Source: Algibacter pectinivorans (lineage in GTDB: Bacteria > Bacteroidota > Bacteroidia > Flavobacteriales > Flavobacteriaceae). Taken from it: a stretch of 64,000 nt of DNA. This document shows, piece by piece, positions 34,107-43,242 of this stretch; position 1 is the first letter of the stretch, and each line of letters begins with the position of its first letter. The notes under the pieces were generated by a model, which was given only the letters and a program-made list of their open reading frames with translations, had not been told where the DNA came from and ran no database searches. The position numbers and the translations under genes were made by a program. The stretch covers positions 62,001 through 126,000 of the forward strand of contig NZ_FOMI01000009.1 of NCBI RefSeq assembly GCF_900112595.1. Reading direction: 5' to 3'.

Positions 34107-35180
34107 TTAGTCAATTAAGGCATTAATTTTCGCCCATAAGTCATTATCAAAATTAGATAATGCAAAATTATCCTCGTCTGCCGCTTCTCCCATGCGTATT
34201 ATTACAAGGTCTTTACTAGGTACAATATAAATTTTCTGGTCATTTTTACCTAAAGCAGCATACATATCATCTGGTGCATTTGGTATGAGTGTGCCATTAA
34301 ATTCAATTTGCGAAGCAGGTAAATGATAGCTGTCTTTACCATTTAACCACCACATGTAACCATAAGCTTTATTTATATTTTGAGAAGTATTTGTAGCCTC
34401 ACTTAAAAAATCTTGAGGTATAATTTGAGTATCTCCCCATTTGCCTTGGGCAGCAATTAATAGACCAAAGCGGGCCATACTTCTTGTATTACTCCAATAT
34501 ACACTTAGGTCGCCTAAATTAGTCCATTGCCCAGTCATACCAATTTTGTCTCTTAGTTTGGTGTTAAAATATTTAGACCATTCTTGGTTACTAGCACTAG
34601 CAATAACATCTTGCAATTTTACATATACATTGTGGTAGGCCCAACGTGAACCCGCATCGGTGAGGTATTGTAAGTTATCTGGCGATACACCATCACCCAA
34701 CCTATCATCCAAACCAGAATTCATAGATAGCAAGTGTTTACATGTAATTAAATTTTCTTGTGCTGTGGTGGCACTAGTCCATCCTGTTCCTAAATAATTA
34801 GAAACTTTTTGCTCTATATGTATTAATCCTTCATCTTGAGCAATTCCGGTAACGGCAGTAGTTAAGGTTTTTCCTGCACTTCCCCAATACCATGATTTCG
34901 TGTTACTATGGTCGTTCATGTATTCTTCTAAAACAATTTTTCCCTTATGCAGAATCATAAAACTTTTAGTGTTTTTTTCTTCTAAAAAATCGAGTAGCGG
35001 TATTAGATTATTTGTGTTCCAATTCAATATAGAAGTGGTTGTGCTTTCCCAATATACACTATTAATTTCAGGGAAGTACAGCTCTTTTTGATGTGTTTCG
35101 GTCTCAGTAATCTCTTTAGAATTTCTAGAGCAGCTATTTAAAACAGTTATAATGATAATAAGATAGTAAGTTAATTTCAT
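34107..35180 (-). CDS. beta-lactamase-family serine hydrolase, lipoprotein
   Basis: A 357-residue lipoprotein of the class C beta-lactamase/esterase family. Signal peptide and lipobox: YYLIIIITVLNSCSRN, cysteine at 17. Active-site motifs are SxxK (WGSAGKTLTTAV) and the YxN (YHNVYVKLQD). The third motif is not certain. Members are D-alanyl-D-alanine esterases, lactamases or hydrolases of small esters; a role in cell-wall or peptide turnover is possible. It is followed, on the same strand and upstream in the genome, by an integral membrane protein gene at 35219, whose stop is 38 bp before its start, so the two may be co-expressed. Confidence 0.83.
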   Translation of the reverse strand: MKLTYYLIIIITVLNSCSRNSKEITETETHQKELYFPEINSVYWESTTTSILNWNTNNLIPLLDFLEEKNTKSFMILHKGKIVLEEYMNDHSNTKSWYWGSAGKTLTTAVTGIAQDEGLIHIEQKVSNYLGTGWTSATTAQENLITCKHLLSMNSGLDDRLGDGVSPDNLQYLTDAGSRWAYHNVYVKLQDVIASASNQEWSKYFNTKLRDKIGMTGQWTNLGDLSVYWSNTRSMARFGLLIAAQGKWGDTQIIPQDFLSEATNTSQNINKAYGYMWWLNGKDSYHLPASQIEFNGTLIPNAPDDMYAALGKNDQKIYIVPSKDLVIIRMGEAADEDNFALSNFDNDLWAKINALID

Positions 35181-35218
35181 TTTTTTTTAAGTTAGTTAAA
35201 TAACGTTATTAGCATTAA

Positions 35219-35926
35219 TTAAGGACTTAATACATCGCAGTTATTTTTAGTTGTTTTCGTTAAATTGTGCGCGTGACAAATTAAAAAGTATAAACTTAAA
35301 ATGTAAAGAATCCGATTTAAAACGTAAAACCAACAAAATTTAAAGCTATACCCTAAAATATTAAAAATATCTGATACTATGTACAAAGCAACGAATAGCA
35401 TGAAGTATTTAGGAATCTTGTCTGTTGTATAATGAAATAAAAAGGTAAGAGTGGCTAATAGTATATGCGATATACCTAGACTAAATATACCTACACTACT
35501 ATATTTTATTACACCCGTATAGTAATTAACTAAATCATTTATATTGTAAATAACATATAGGTTTAAGAGTACTACAATAGTTATTATGGGATATAGTTCA
35601 AACTTATTATGTAATAATATTTTTTGTTTTGGGTAAATATGTATAATAAAGAAAATATTTGCTATACTTCTAAAAGTATGAAGTCCCAATCTTAAAATAG
35701 AATTCTCGTAATCCCAAAAGCAAAACGAACTAAGGAGTAAAAAACTAAACCCTAATAAAAAGGCATATTTTTTTTTAGCGTAGGGCAAAAAAAAGAGGAA
35801 CATAGCAGCCGTATTAATTATGTTTAAAAAAGGTAGTTTAATGGTCTTGCTAAAAAGAGTAAGTACTACATTTACTAAAAGGAGTAGCGTGGCTACGACT
35901 AGTACTTTTTTGTTATGTATAAACAT
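35219..35926 (-). CDS. integral membrane protein of unknown function
   Basis: A 235-residue protein with about seven or eight hydrophobic segments, starting MFIHNKKVLVVATLLLLVNV. ATG 35926 is chosen; a TTG four codons upstream is possible. There is no transporter motif visible. The hydrophobic pattern with short loops is like YhhN-type or TMEM-like proteins, but I cannot assign it. Codon use and base composition are more AT-rich than its neighbours. Gene order suggests co-transcription with the serine hydrolase downstream. Confidence 0.65.
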   Translation of the reverse strand: MFIHNKKVLVVATLLLLVNVVLTLFSKTIKLPFLNIINTAAMFLFFLPYAKKKYAFLLGFSFLLLSSFCFWDYENSILRLGLHTFRSIANIFFIIHIYPKQKILLHNKFELYPIITIVVLLNLYVIYNINDLVNYYTGVIKYSSVGIFSLGISHILLATLTFLFHYTTDKIPKYFMLFVALYIVSDIFNILGYSFKFCWFYVLNRILYILSLYFLICHAHNLTKTTKNNCDVLSP

Positions 35927-36043
35927 TGTTTGGGACAATTTACTGGTAAATATAATAAATTACTTACGCAACTCTGTTTTTATTCAAAAAAAATCTATAC
36001 TAATAGATAATCAATAAGGTAGTTTACTCTTCAAATCATTTGT

Positions 36044-36051
36044 TATCTTTG
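36044..36051 (+). promoter_or_regulatory. -7 box of rimO
   Basis: TATCTTTG matches TAnnTTTG and lies 17 bp before the ATG at 36069. A weak TTTA at 36022-36025 is 18 bp upstream. Confidence 0.55.
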
Positions 36052-36068
36052 CGCACTAATTTTAAGCT

Positions 36069-37376
36069 ATGCGCACAAAAACTCTTAAGAAGAACAAAAT
36101 TAATGTAGTAACCCTTGGTTGTAGTAAAAATGTTTACGACAGCGAAGTGTTAATGGGGCAATTAAAGGCCAATGGAAAGGATGTTGCTCACGAAGAAGAG
36201 GGGAATATTGTTGTAATAAACACCTGCGGATTTATAAATAATGCTAAGGAAGAAAGTGTAAATACTATTCTTGAGTATGTTAAGAAAAAAGATGAAGGCG
36301 AAGTAGATAAGGTTTTTGTAACAGGTTGTTTAAGTGAGCGTTATAAGCCGGATTTAGTAAAAGAAATCCCTAATGTAGATGAGTATTTTGGAACCACTGA
36401 GTTGCCAGGACTTTTAAAAGCTTTAGGTGCCGATTATAAACACGAACTTATTGGAGAGCGTTTAACAACAACTCCAAAAAACTATGCCTATTTAAAAATT
36501 GCCGAAGGTTGCGACAGACCATGTTCGTTTTGTGCTATTCCTATCATGCGCGGGAAACACAGAAGTACACCTATTGAAGAGATTGTTATTGAAGCGGAGA
36601 AATTAGCAGCTAATGGCGTAAAGGAATTAATTCTTATCGCTCAAGATTTAACCTATTACGGATTAGATTTATATAAAAAACGAAACTTAGCCGAATTATT
36701 AGAAGCTTTAGTAAAGGTAGACGGTATTGAGTGGATTCGATTACATTACGCATTTCCTACAGGTTTTCCTTTAGATGTTTTAGATGTTATGAAACGCGAG
36801 GATAAGGTTTGTAACTATTTAGATATTCCTTTGCAGCATATTTCTGATGATATTCTTAAAAGTATGCGTCGCGGAACAACTAAAGAGAAAACTACAAAAT
36901 TAATTTCTCAGTTTAGAGAAGCAGTGCCAGAAATGACTATTAGAACCACGCTTATTGTTGGATATCCTGGTGAAACTGAGGAACATTTTCAAGAATTAAA
37001 GCAATGGGTTAAAGATATGCGTTTTGAACGTTTAGGCTGCTTTACCTATTCGCATGAAGAAAACACACATGCTTATAATTTAGAGGATGATGTTCCGGAA
37101 GACGTTAAAATTGAAAGAGCAAATCAAATTATGGAAATTCAATCTCAAATCTCATGGGAGTTGAATCAACATAAAATTGGACAAGTGCTAAAGGTAGTTA
37201 TCGACAGAAAAGAAGGTAACTATTTTGTTGGTAGAACCGAATTTGACTCACCAGACGTGGATAACGAAGTTTTAATTGATGCGACTAAAACCTACCTTAA
37301 AACTGGAGAATATACAACTGTTAAAATTATTGAAGCCGAAGATTTTGATTTGTATGCCGAAGTAGTAACAGCGTAA
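36069..37376 (+). CDS. rimO: ribosomal protein S12 methylthiotransferase
   Basis: A 435-residue radical SAM enzyme that adds a methylthio group to an aspartate of ribosomal protein S12. The N-terminal MTTase domain has cysteines C18, C53 and C87 for one iron-sulfur cluster; the radical SAM motif CDRPCSFC supplies C148, C152 and C155. A TRAM domain closes the protein (VVIDRKEGNYFVGRTEF). The block GCSKNVYDSEVLMGQL is typical of RimO rather than MiaB. It has its own promoter box and is followed by the convergent ttcA gene 7 bp away. Confidence 0.95.
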   Translation: MRTKTLKKNKINVVTLGCSKNVYDSEVLMGQLKANGKDVAHEEEGNIVVINTCGFINNAKEESVNTILEYVKKKDEGEVDKVFVTGCLSERYKPDLVKEIPNVDEYFGTTELPGLLKALGADYKHELIGERLTTTPKNYAYLKIAEGCDRPCSFCAIPIMRGKHRSTPIEEIVIEAEKLAANGVKELILIAQDLTYYGLDLYKKRNLAELLEALVKVDGIEWIRLHYAFPTGFPLDVLDVMKREDKVCNYLDIPLQHISDDILKSMRRGTTKEKTTKLISQFREAVPEMTIRTTLIVGYPGETEEHFQELKQWVKDMRFERLGCFTYSHEENTHAYNLEDDVPEDVKIERANQIMEIQSQISWELNQHKIGQVLKVVIDRKEGNYFVGRTEFDSPDVDNEVLIDATKTYLKTGEYTTVKIIEAEDFDLYAEVVTA

Positions 37377-37383
37377 AACCGCC

Positions 37384-38181
37384 TTAAACAAAGGTGTCAT
37401 CTTTTACCGTTGTCTCTTCAAGGGTATCAAAATTATAAAGGTTTCTGTCGAGTAAATGAGATGGATACACGTTTTGTAGTGCATGCATCATAACAGAACT
37501 TCTATCAGGAAAATCGGTTTCCCAATCGGCAATCATTTGTTTTACCTTTTTACGTTGTAAATTCTCTTGCGAGCCACATAAATTACAAGGAATTATTGGG
37601 AAATTCATGTAGTTCGAATAAACTTCTATATCACTTTCCTTGCAAAAGGCTAAAGGTCTTAAAACTACTAAGTCGCCTGCATCGTTTTTAAACTTTGGTG
37701 GCATGGTTTCCAGCTTTCCTGCAAAAAAGAAATTTAATAAAAACGTTTCTATAATATCGTTTCTATGATGGCCTAAGGCTAATTTGTTACATCCTAAATC
37801 TTTGGCAGCTTCGTATAATGTACCGCGACGTAATCTAGAACACAAGCTACAAGTTGTTTTGCCTTCGGGTGTTTTTTCCATAACCACCTTATAGGTGTTT
37901 TTTTCTATTATTTTATAATCAACTCCTAACTGGCTTAAGTAAGTTGGTAAAATAGCTTCAGGAAAACCAGGTTGTTTTTGGTCTAAGTTAACCGCTATAA
38001 TTTTAAAGGATATTGGCGCTACTTTTTGAAAATGTAACATCATTTGTAAAAGCGTATAACTGTCTTTTCCTCCAGAAAGACACACCATAATAGAGTCGCC
38101 ATCTTCAATCATTGAAAACTCTTTAATAGCTTCGCCAACGGCACGATGTAATTTTTTTGTAACCTGTTCCTTGTTTTCCAT
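37384..38181 (-). CDS. ttcA: tRNA 2-thiocytidine biosynthesis protein TtcA
   Basis: A 265-residue PP-loop enzyme that thiolates cytidine 32 of some tRNAs. The start is ATG 38181 ([20 protein letters not shown]); a longer frame to 38370 would overlap the divergent peptidase gene at 38276. Motifs: the PP-loop [12 protein letters not shown], two cysteine pairs [10 protein letters not shown] and [12 protein letters not shown] for the iron-sulfur cluster, and [17 protein letters not shown]. Length and motif order match the TtcA family. The gene is convergent with rimO. Confidence 0.93.
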   Translation of the reverse strand: MENKEQVTKKLHRAVGEAIKEFSMIEDGDSIMVCLSGGKDSYTLLQMMLHFQKVAPISFKIIAVNLDQKQPGFPEAILPTYLSQLGVDYKIIEKNTYKVVMEKTPEGKTTCSLCSRLRRGTLYEAAKDLGCNKLALGHHRNDIIETFLLNFFFAGKLETMPPKFKNDAGDLVVLRPLAFCKESDIEVYSNYMNFPIIPCNLCGSQENLQRKKVKQMIADWETDFPDRSSVMMHALQNVYPSHLLDRNLYNFDTLEETTVKDDTFV

Positions 38182-38244
38182 GAGTGCAAAAATATTATTT
38201 AATTGGATAATATGGAATATTTTAATCTTAAAGAAATTCTTTAT

Positions 38245-38252
38245 TACTTTTG
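38245..38252 (+). promoter_or_regulatory. -7 box before the M23-type peptidase
   Basis: TACTTTTG matches TAnnTTTG; a transcript starting about 7 nt later would give a leader of some 15-20 nt before the TTG start at 38276. Confidence 0.5.
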
Positions 38253-38275
38253 AATAATACCTAAATAATAAGCCA

Positions 38276-38947
38276 TTGCGTTTTTTAGAAGTACTTAAAA
38301 AAATAGGAGAGCAGCCAATACAGGTTATAGAGGCGTCAAGATATATTCCGTTAGATTTATCTGAATCCAATTATGAGCTAAATGCCATCGATGTATCATC
38401 GGCCGAAAAGCTTGGAGATTATGTTAATAGTGTAATATCGAAAGGTCAGGCCGAAGTGGCTTACGGTGGTTATTTAGAAATTAGAAACATTTATAAACGC
38501 AGTATTCATTTTAATAATCAAGCCGAGAGCGAACGCAATATTCATTTAGGTGTTGATTTATGGTGTGCAGCAGAAACACCAATTTATGCACCTTTAGATG
38601 GCCGTGTGCATAGTTTTAATAACAATACCAATTATGGCGATTATGGTCCAACTATAATTTTGGAGCACCATTTTAATGGCACGGTGTTCTATACGCTGTA
38701 TGGCCATTTAAGTTTAGCTTCTATAAATAGCTTAAAAGTTGGAACCGTTTTTAAACAAAATGAAGCCATAGCAACTCTTGGTGATGCTTCTGTAAATGGC
38801 GATTATCCGCCACATTTGCATTTTCAAATTATTAAGGATTTAGGAGACTTTAAAGGGGATTATCCCGGAGTTTGTAATAAAAAAGATTTGGAATTTTATA
38901 AAGAAAACTGTCCAAATCCGGAGCTTTTACTAAGCATCAAAGGCTAA
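38276..38947 (+). CDS. M23-family peptidase-like protein (TTG start)
   Basis: A 223-residue protein with an M23/LytM-like fold. Metal-site motifs HLGVDLWC (HxxxD) and HLHFQ (HxH) are in the expected order, with the glycine-rich strand [13 protein letters not shown] and TLYGHLSL between them. No signal peptide is present, unlike secreted endopeptidases, so it may work in the cytoplasm or may be a modified family member. The first codon is read as TTG 38276 (MRFLEVLKK), supported by the promoter box 24 bp upstream. It diverges from ttcA; only about 95 bp separate the starts. Confidence 0.75.
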   Translation: MRFLEVLKKIGEQPIQVIEASRYIPLDLSESNYELNAIDVSSAEKLGDYVNSVISKGQAEVAYGGYLEIRNIYKRSIHFNNQAESERNIHLGVDLWCAAETPIYAPLDGRVHSFNNNTNYGDYGPTIILEHHFNGTVFYTLYGHLSLASINSLKVGTVFKQNEAIATLGDASVNGDYPPHLHFQIIKDLGDFKGDYPGVCNKKDLEFYKENCPNPELLLSIKG

Positions 38948-38980
38948 TTTAGACTTCAAATTAAAGTGCAAGAGTTTTTA

Positions 38981-39664
38981 CTAATAAGCGGCCAAAATAC
39001 TAGCAATTTTATTTAAATCTGTTTCAACTATTTCGGTTTCTGGAGCTAAAGGAAACCTTTGTTGTCCTGGTCTGTTTACAAAAGCAGCGCGCCAACCAGC
39101 CCAAAGTGCACCGGCAACATCCCAACCATGGGCTGCAATTAGCATACAGTCCTCTGGTTTTACGTCCATTTGTTTTGCTCCCCAAAGATAGGTGTCTGTA
39201 AATGGTTTAAATTTTCCGGTAGGCTCAACACTAAGCATGTCATCAAAATAATCCGTTAATCCAACATTTTTAAATTGGTTTTTTAATCCATCTTGCGATG
39301 AGTTTGTAAAAGCAACCAATTGGTATCCTGCTTTTTTTAAATCAACTAAAGCATCCTTAACCTCGTGGTGTGGCCGTAGGTTTTGCATAGAATCTGTAAC
39401 AATGTTCCGAGCCTCATTTTCAGAAATTGAAATGTTATGGTTTGCCGCTACCATTTGCAGTGTAGCAGCACCTATATGTCCAAAAGAGTGATACGTACCA
39501 CTTGCCGAAACCACTAACGAATACTGTAACATGGTTGTAAACCACAAAGGGAGCAATTCCTCTTTACCGCCTAAAGCTTCTCCAATCTGTTTTTTCATAG
39601 TAGATAGATCTAAAAGCGTTTCGTTTACATCAAAAAAAAGCACTTTAGGTTTTAAAGGTGTCAT
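38981..39664 (-). CDS. haloacid dehalogenase type II
   Basis: A 227-residue HAD-superfamily protein resembling L-2-haloacid dehalogenase. Nucleophile D12 lies in VLFFDVNETLLDL. The second motif is VAFTNSS, with a lysine in SVEPTGKFKPFTDTYL, and the last motif is MLIAAHGWDVAGALWAGWRA, the characteristic dehalogenase block. The CoA-free cap domain is helical and short. It is the last gene in the TetR-controlled run (TetR, AhpD-like, DsbA-like, this gene), all on the minus strand. Hydrolysis of a haloacid is the family's reaction; whether this one does that is not shown. Confidence 0.85.
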   Translation of the reverse strand: MTPLKPKVLFFDVNETLLDLSTMKKQIGEALGGKEELLPLWFTTMLQYSLVVSASGTYHSFGHIGAATLQMVAANHNISISENEARNIVTDSMQNLRPHHEVKDALVDLKKAGYQLVAFTNSSQDGLKNQFKNVGLTDYFDDMLSVEPTGKFKPFTDTYLWGAKQMDVKPEDCMLIAAHGWDVAGALWAGWRAAFVNRPGQQRFPLAPETEIVETDLNKIASILAAY

Positions 39665-39722
39665 AGTATGCGTTATTTAGGTTTTTGCAAGCTGCTACTA
39701 TTAGATACGAATGCTCATTATA

Positions 39723-40379
39723 TTATGCATTAGCTTGTTCCGCTATTAGCTCGTTTAGCACTTGCTTAAATGTATCTATAGGTTGCGCGCCGGTAACAGC
39801 ACTTTTTCGATTAAAAACAACCGTTGGCACCGAATTTACACCTAGGTTTTTCCAATAGTTTTGTGTTTGCCGTATTTGGTAACGTGTTTCCTCATTATCT
39901 AATTGGGCTAATGCGTCGTCTGCATTTAAACCTACGTTAATTAAGGCTTCTTTTAAAATATTTCTATCGGACACATCTTTACGGTCGCTAAAAAACGCCT
40001 TAGTTAGAGTCATTTTTAATTCGGTTTGCTTGCCAAACGCTTTAGCATATTCTAATAAAACATGAGCATTAAAGGTATTTACCATACGCATGTCGTCAAA
40101 ATAATCAAATTTAAAACCGAGTTCTGCGCCAACTTCAGTCATGTGTTGTTGAGATTCCTTCTGCTGTTCTAAAGTAGCCCCATATTTTTCTGTAATATGT
40201 TCGGTTACATTTTGGCCTTCAGCGGGCATATTAGGATTCAATTCAAATGGCTGCCATTCAATTTCAATTTGGTCTTCAATACCTAATTCTTTTATGGCTT
40301 TTTCCAAACGCTTATAGCCAATGGTACACCAGGGACATACAACGTCTGATACGATATCTATTTTTAATTTTTCTTTCAT
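39723..40379 (-). CDS. DsbA-family oxidoreductase (FrnE-like)
   Basis: A 218-residue thioredoxin-fold protein of the DsbA/FrnE group. It starts KIDIVSDVVCPWCTIGYKRL with the CPWC active-site pair, has the helical insertion (FNAHVLLEYAKAFGKQTELK) and ends GVNSVPTVVFNRKSAVTGAQ, containing the cis-proline VPT. There is no signal peptide, so it is cytoplasmic, like FrnE. It is transcribed between the AhpD-like and HAD genes. A hairpin of ACCT(C)CCGTA and its complement lies just upstream, at 40397-40418, in the gap. Confidence 0.87.
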   Translation of the reverse strand: MKEKLKIDIVSDVVCPWCTIGYKRLEKAIKELGIEDQIEIEWQPFELNPNMPAEGQNVTEHITEKYGATLEQQKESQQHMTEVGAELGFKFDYFDDMRMVNTFNAHVLLEYAKAFGKQTELKMTLTKAFFSDRKDVSDRNILKEALINVGLNADDALAQLDNEETRYQIRQTQNYWKNLGVNSVPTVVFNRKSAVTGAQPIDTFKQVLNELIAEQANA

Positions 40380-40445
40380 AAACTTAAAATTAATAAACCT
40401 CCCGTAAATACGGAAGGTCTATTGCTATTAATCAAATTTAAAATA

Positions 40446-41009
40446 TTAAGAGTTTACGTTTTCTTTAGACCAAGCAAATTTTTCAAATGAGGCATCTACC
40501 GGTGTATTGGCAATATGGTTTGTATAGTTACTTATGGTTTTTTGAGATAATCCTAAAATAATGTCTAAAACATGTTTTTCTTCATAACCAGCTGCGTAAA
40601 AGGTGTCTAAATCTGCTTGCGATACGTTACCACGATTTCTAACAATAGTTAAAGTCATAGTACGTAAGGCTTCTAGTTTCGAGCTTTCTAGAGGTGTTTC
40701 GTTACGTAAAGCTTCGGTAATAGCATCATCAATTTTCATCATTTTTGCAATACCTGTGTGTGCAGGAACACAATAATGACATGCATGCTCTACATTAATG
40801 GTTTGCCAAACCACAGTTAATTCCTCTTCGTTAAATGAAGATTGAGTAAATAGCTCATGTATAATTTGGTATGCTTTTAAAATTTGTGGAGAACTGGCTA
40901 AAACGCCGTGTAAACCGGGTATCATCCCGTAAGCTTTTTTAGAGTTTTCTAATAAAGGTTTTGCTTCTGTTGGAGCCGTTTCAATGTCGTGAATTTTTAA
41001 ACTTGTCAT
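40446..41009 (-). CDS. carboxymuconolactone decarboxylase (AhpD-like) family protein
   Basis: A 187-residue protein of the CMD/AhpD family. The redox motif is VEHACHYCVPAHTGIAKM: two cysteines as CxxC and a nearby histidine, as in AhpD. The C-terminal helices (TEALRNETPLESSKLEALRT and LDIILGLSQKTISNYTNHIA) complete the all-helical fold. It is likely to be a cytosolic thiol peroxidase-type reductase for reactive compounds. It lies in the divergently spaced operon just behind the TetR gene, and a TetR-like palindrome (41041-41056) sits between the two, so it can be controlled separately. Confidence 0.85.
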   Translation of the reverse strand: MTSLKIHDIETAPTEAKPLLENSKKAYGMIPGLHGVLASSPQILKAYQIIHELFTQSSFNEEELTVVWQTINVEHACHYCVPAHTGIAKMMKIDDAITEALRNETPLESSKLEALRTMTLTIVRNRGNVSQADLDTFYAAGYEEKHVLDIILGLSQKTISNYTNHIANTPVDASFEKFAWSKENVNS

Positions 41010-41040
41010 AATTTTTATTTTATATTTATGTTAATTATTT

Positions 41041-41056
41041 CTAAACGTTCGTTTAG
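41041..41056. promoter_or_regulatory. palindromic operator before the AhpD-like gene
   Basis: CTAAACGTTCGTTTAG is a perfect 16-bp inverted repeat with the outer form CTAA-N8-TTAG. It lies between the TetR stop (41075) and the AhpD-like start (41009), in the right place to repress the three-gene run. Confidence 0.6.
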
Positions 41057-41074
41057 GTATTGTGTAAAAAAAGG

Positions 41075-41638
41075 TTATATATTTTTGAAAGTCATTTCAA
41101 TATAATCTTCAATTTCTTGTGTTGTGTTTACTCTTGCTGCTGCTGCTAAACCATGCTTTGCTAATAATAAAAAGTTAGCTTGTTTTAAAACCGTTGCTTC
41201 AGTTTTGGTTGGATCCATCTTTAATTTTTCAATAATTATAGATTTTAAGTGATGCATAAAAGTATCCATCTGTGCTTTTATTAATTCGTCTTCCGTTTCA
41301 GAAAATTCATTATAAGTGTTTGTTACAAAACAACCTTTTAAATGCTCATTTTTAAAATTAGAGCTTACAGAATCGTAAAAGAATTGTTTAATATCTTTTA
41401 CGCCACTAGTTCCGTTTTTAAATTTTTGCAAAACGTCGTTTACTTGGCATTTGTAACGTTTTAAACTTTCTAGAAACAATCCATGTTTATTACCAAAACT
41501 AGAATAAATGGAAAACTTATTAATGCCCATTTCTTTTTCTAACATCTGCATAGAGGTTGCCTCATAACCGTTTTTCCAAAAAAGGTACATTGCTTTTTCA
41601 AGGACTTCGTCTTCGTTATATTGTTTGGTTCTGGCCAT
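41075..41638 (-). CDS. TetR/AcrR-family repressor
   Basis: A 187-residue regulator with an N-terminal helix-turn-helix (YNEDEVLEKAMYLFWKNGYE, then ATSMQMLEKEMGINKFSIYS and SFGNKHGLFLESLKRY), and an all-helical ligand domain. The GLSK-like turn is TSMQMLEKEMGI. Ligands in this family are small hydrophobic compounds. It is transcribed leftward ahead of the AhpD-like, DsbA-like and HAD genes. Two 16-bp palindromes of the shared form CTAA-N8-TTAG lie on each side of it, at 41041-41056 and 41661-41676, which suggests autoregulation and control of the downstream genes. Confidence 0.88.
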   Translation of the reverse strand: MARTKQYNEDEVLEKAMYLFWKNGYEATSMQMLEKEMGINKFSIYSSFGNKHGLFLESLKRYKCQVNDVLQKFKNGTSGVKDIKQFFYDSVSSNFKNEHLKGCFVTNTYNEFSETEDELIKAQMDTFMHHLKSIIIEKLKMDPTKTEATVLKQANFLLLAKHGLAAAARVNTTQEIEDYIEMTFKNI

Positions 41639-41659
41639 TATTTTGTTTTACAATACAAA

Positions 41660-41677
41660 ACTAACCAATCGGTTAGT
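41660..41677. promoter_or_regulatory. palindromic operator before the tetR gene
   Basis: ACTAACCAATCGGTTAGT is an 18-bp palindrome (arms of 7 bp around AATC). Its core CTAACCAATCGGTTAG shares the outer CTAA...TTAG with the site at 41041. It lies 22 bp upstream of the tetR start. Confidence 0.65.
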
Positions 41678-41763
41678 AATAAAAAAGCTTTTAACATTAA
41701 TTTAGTGTTTTAAGAATTAAAAGTAGAAAGTATTGGGTTTAGCAGGTTGGTTATAAAACAAAA

Positions 41764-41795
41764 AAAAGCCACTTTGTTTTAAAAAAGTGGCTTTT
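41764..41795. terminator. terminator after the YceI gene
   Basis: Stem AAAAGCCACTTT / AAAGTGGCTTTT with an 8-nt loop, about 20 bp after the YceI stop on the minus strand. The A and T runs allow work in both directions. Confidence 0.8.
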
Positions 41796-41814
41796 AAAAT
41801 TATGTGTTTAAAAA

Positions 41815-42468
41815 TTAAGACTTTGTAGCCTTAACGGTCACTTTTAATTCCATATCGTCATTAATAAATTTATCACCTAAATTATCAAAAATAGATTTAG
41901 ATCCGTATTGTACATTCCATTTTGTACGGTCTATGGTAAACGTTTCACTAGTAAGTGTAATAGAACCATTCTCATTGGTAACCGTTACAGGAAATGTTAC
42001 ATTGTTTTTAGTTTCTTTAAGTAATAAGTTACCAGAAAGCATTGTTTTACCCTCAACTTCTTCTAAGCCCGTAATTGTAAATGCTGCGTTAGGATATTTT
42101 TCAACATCAAAGAAATCGGCATTTTTTAAGTGGCCAACAAGTTTTGCATTACCTTCATCATCTGCAGGAATGTCTAAAACAGTAATAGAGTTCATGTTAA
42201 TAATAAAAGAACCACCAACAATTTTACCGTTTGTAACATCTAAAATACCATTTTCAATAGCAATAGTTCCGTTATGCGACCCAGTAGGCTTATAACCTGC
42301 CCACTCTATAGTTGAAGCATCTGTATTTACGGTATATTTTTCTGCGTTTACAACTTCTTCAACAGCTTCGGCTGCTGTGGTTGCAGCTTCCTTAGCTTTG
42401 TCTTTACAATTTGTTGCTGTTACAGCTAAAGCTGTTACAAATAAAATCTTTGCAATATTTTTTTTCAT
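41815..42468 (-). CDS. YceI-family lipoprotein
   Basis: A 217-residue predicted lipoprotein: LFVTALAVTATNC gives the lipobox and cysteine at about residue 21. The rest is a YceI lipocalin-like beta-barrel that binds isoprenoid-type lipids in the periplasm or outer membrane: YTVNTDASTIEWAGYKPTGS, FIINMNSITVLD, LVGHLKNADFFDVEKYPNAA and FTIDRTKWNVQYGSKSIF. A short alanine- and lysine-rich linker (EAATTAAEAVEEVV) follows the lipobox. It is monocistronic with a terminator downstream. The promoter was not recognised. Confidence 0.9.
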   Translation of the reverse strand: MKKNIAKILFVTALAVTATNCKDKAKEAATTAAEAVEEVVNAEKYTVNTDASTIEWAGYKPTGSHNGTIAIENGILDVTNGKIVGGSFIINMNSITVLDIPADDEGNAKLVGHLKNADFFDVEKYPNAAFTITGLEEVEGKTMLSGNLLLKETKNNVTFPVTVTNENGSITLTSETFTIDRTKWNVQYGSKSIFDNLGDKFINDDMELKVTVKATKS

Positions 42469-42571
42469 TTTAAAATGTTTTAAATGTTATTGTGTAAAAT
42501 TAGGCAATACCTAGCAAAAAAAAAATTATAATTATTTTAATGACATTATGACATTTTTATAATAATGGCAG

Positions 42572-42579
42572 TACTTTTG
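42572..42579 (+). promoter_or_regulatory. -7 box before grpE
   Basis: TACTTTTG fits TAnnTTTG and lies 37 bp upstream of the grpE ATG. No clear TTTG -33 box. Confidence 0.5.
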
Positions 42580-42616
42580 CCAACTTAAATTTAAGATTGA
42601 AAAAATTGAATTTACC

Positions 42617-43189
42617 ATGAGTAATAAAGAAAATAAAGATATAGAGAACGAACAAGCGGAAGCTAACCAAGACCAAGCAGTTGAGGTTGGAGCACAGGTT
42701 GAGGAACAAGTTGAAGAGCCAGCAGAAGAGGAACTTACCAAAGAAGAAAAACTTGAAGCTGAAGTAAAGCAAGAGAAAGATAAGTTTTTAAGGCTATTTG
42801 CAGAGTTTGAAAATTATAAAAGACGTACCGCTAAAGAGCGTATAGAATTATTTTCTACCGCAAGCGAAGGTGTTATGAAAACTCTATTACCTGTTTTAGA
42901 TGATTTTGAACGTGCATTAACGCATATTGAAGACGATAAGGAAGCTGAAGAATTGCGTAAAGGTGTATTATTAATTTACCAGAAATTAATAAAAACACTT
43001 GAACAAAAAGGGTTAAAGCCTATGGAGGTTAAAAAAGGCGATGTTTTTAATGCCGACAACCATGAAGCTATAACACAAATACCTGCACCTTCCGATGATA
43101 TGAAGGGGAAAATTATCGACATCGTTGAAAAAGGATACCTTTTAGGAGAAAAAGTAATTCGTTTTCCTAAAGTAGTTATAGGGCAATAA
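42617..43189 (+). CDS. grpE: nucleotide exchange factor GrpE
   Basis: Exchanges ADP for ATP on DnaK. The 190-residue protein has an acidic disordered N-terminus (about 1-55, rich in E, Q and A), the long coiled-coil LEAEVKQEKDKFLRLFAEFE, and the conserved core NYKRRTAKERIELF, LPVLDDFERALTHI, and the C-terminal beta segment GKIIDIVEKGYLLGEKVIRF. dnaJ follows 53 bp downstream on the same strand. dnaK is not in the window. The order grpE-dnaJ is usual in this phylum. Confidence 0.95.
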   Translation: MSNKENKDIENEQAEANQDQAVEVGAQVEEQVEEPAEEELTKEEKLEAEVKQEKDKFLRLFAEFENYKRRTAKERIELFSTASEGVMKTLLPVLDDFERALTHIEDDKEAEELRKGVLLIYQKLIKTLEQKGLKPMEVKKGDVFNADNHEAITQIPAPSDDMKGKIIDIVEKGYLLGEKVIRFPKVVIGQ

Positions 43190-43242
43190 AAAGTATTAAT
43201 AATTAAAAAACATCCTTTAGGTTTTAAAGGATAGGAATAGGA

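Noticed and set aside
38182-38370. Longer ttcA frame reaching 38370
   Set aside because: It overlaps the divergent peptidase gene and its promoter, and the family starts at MENKEQ.
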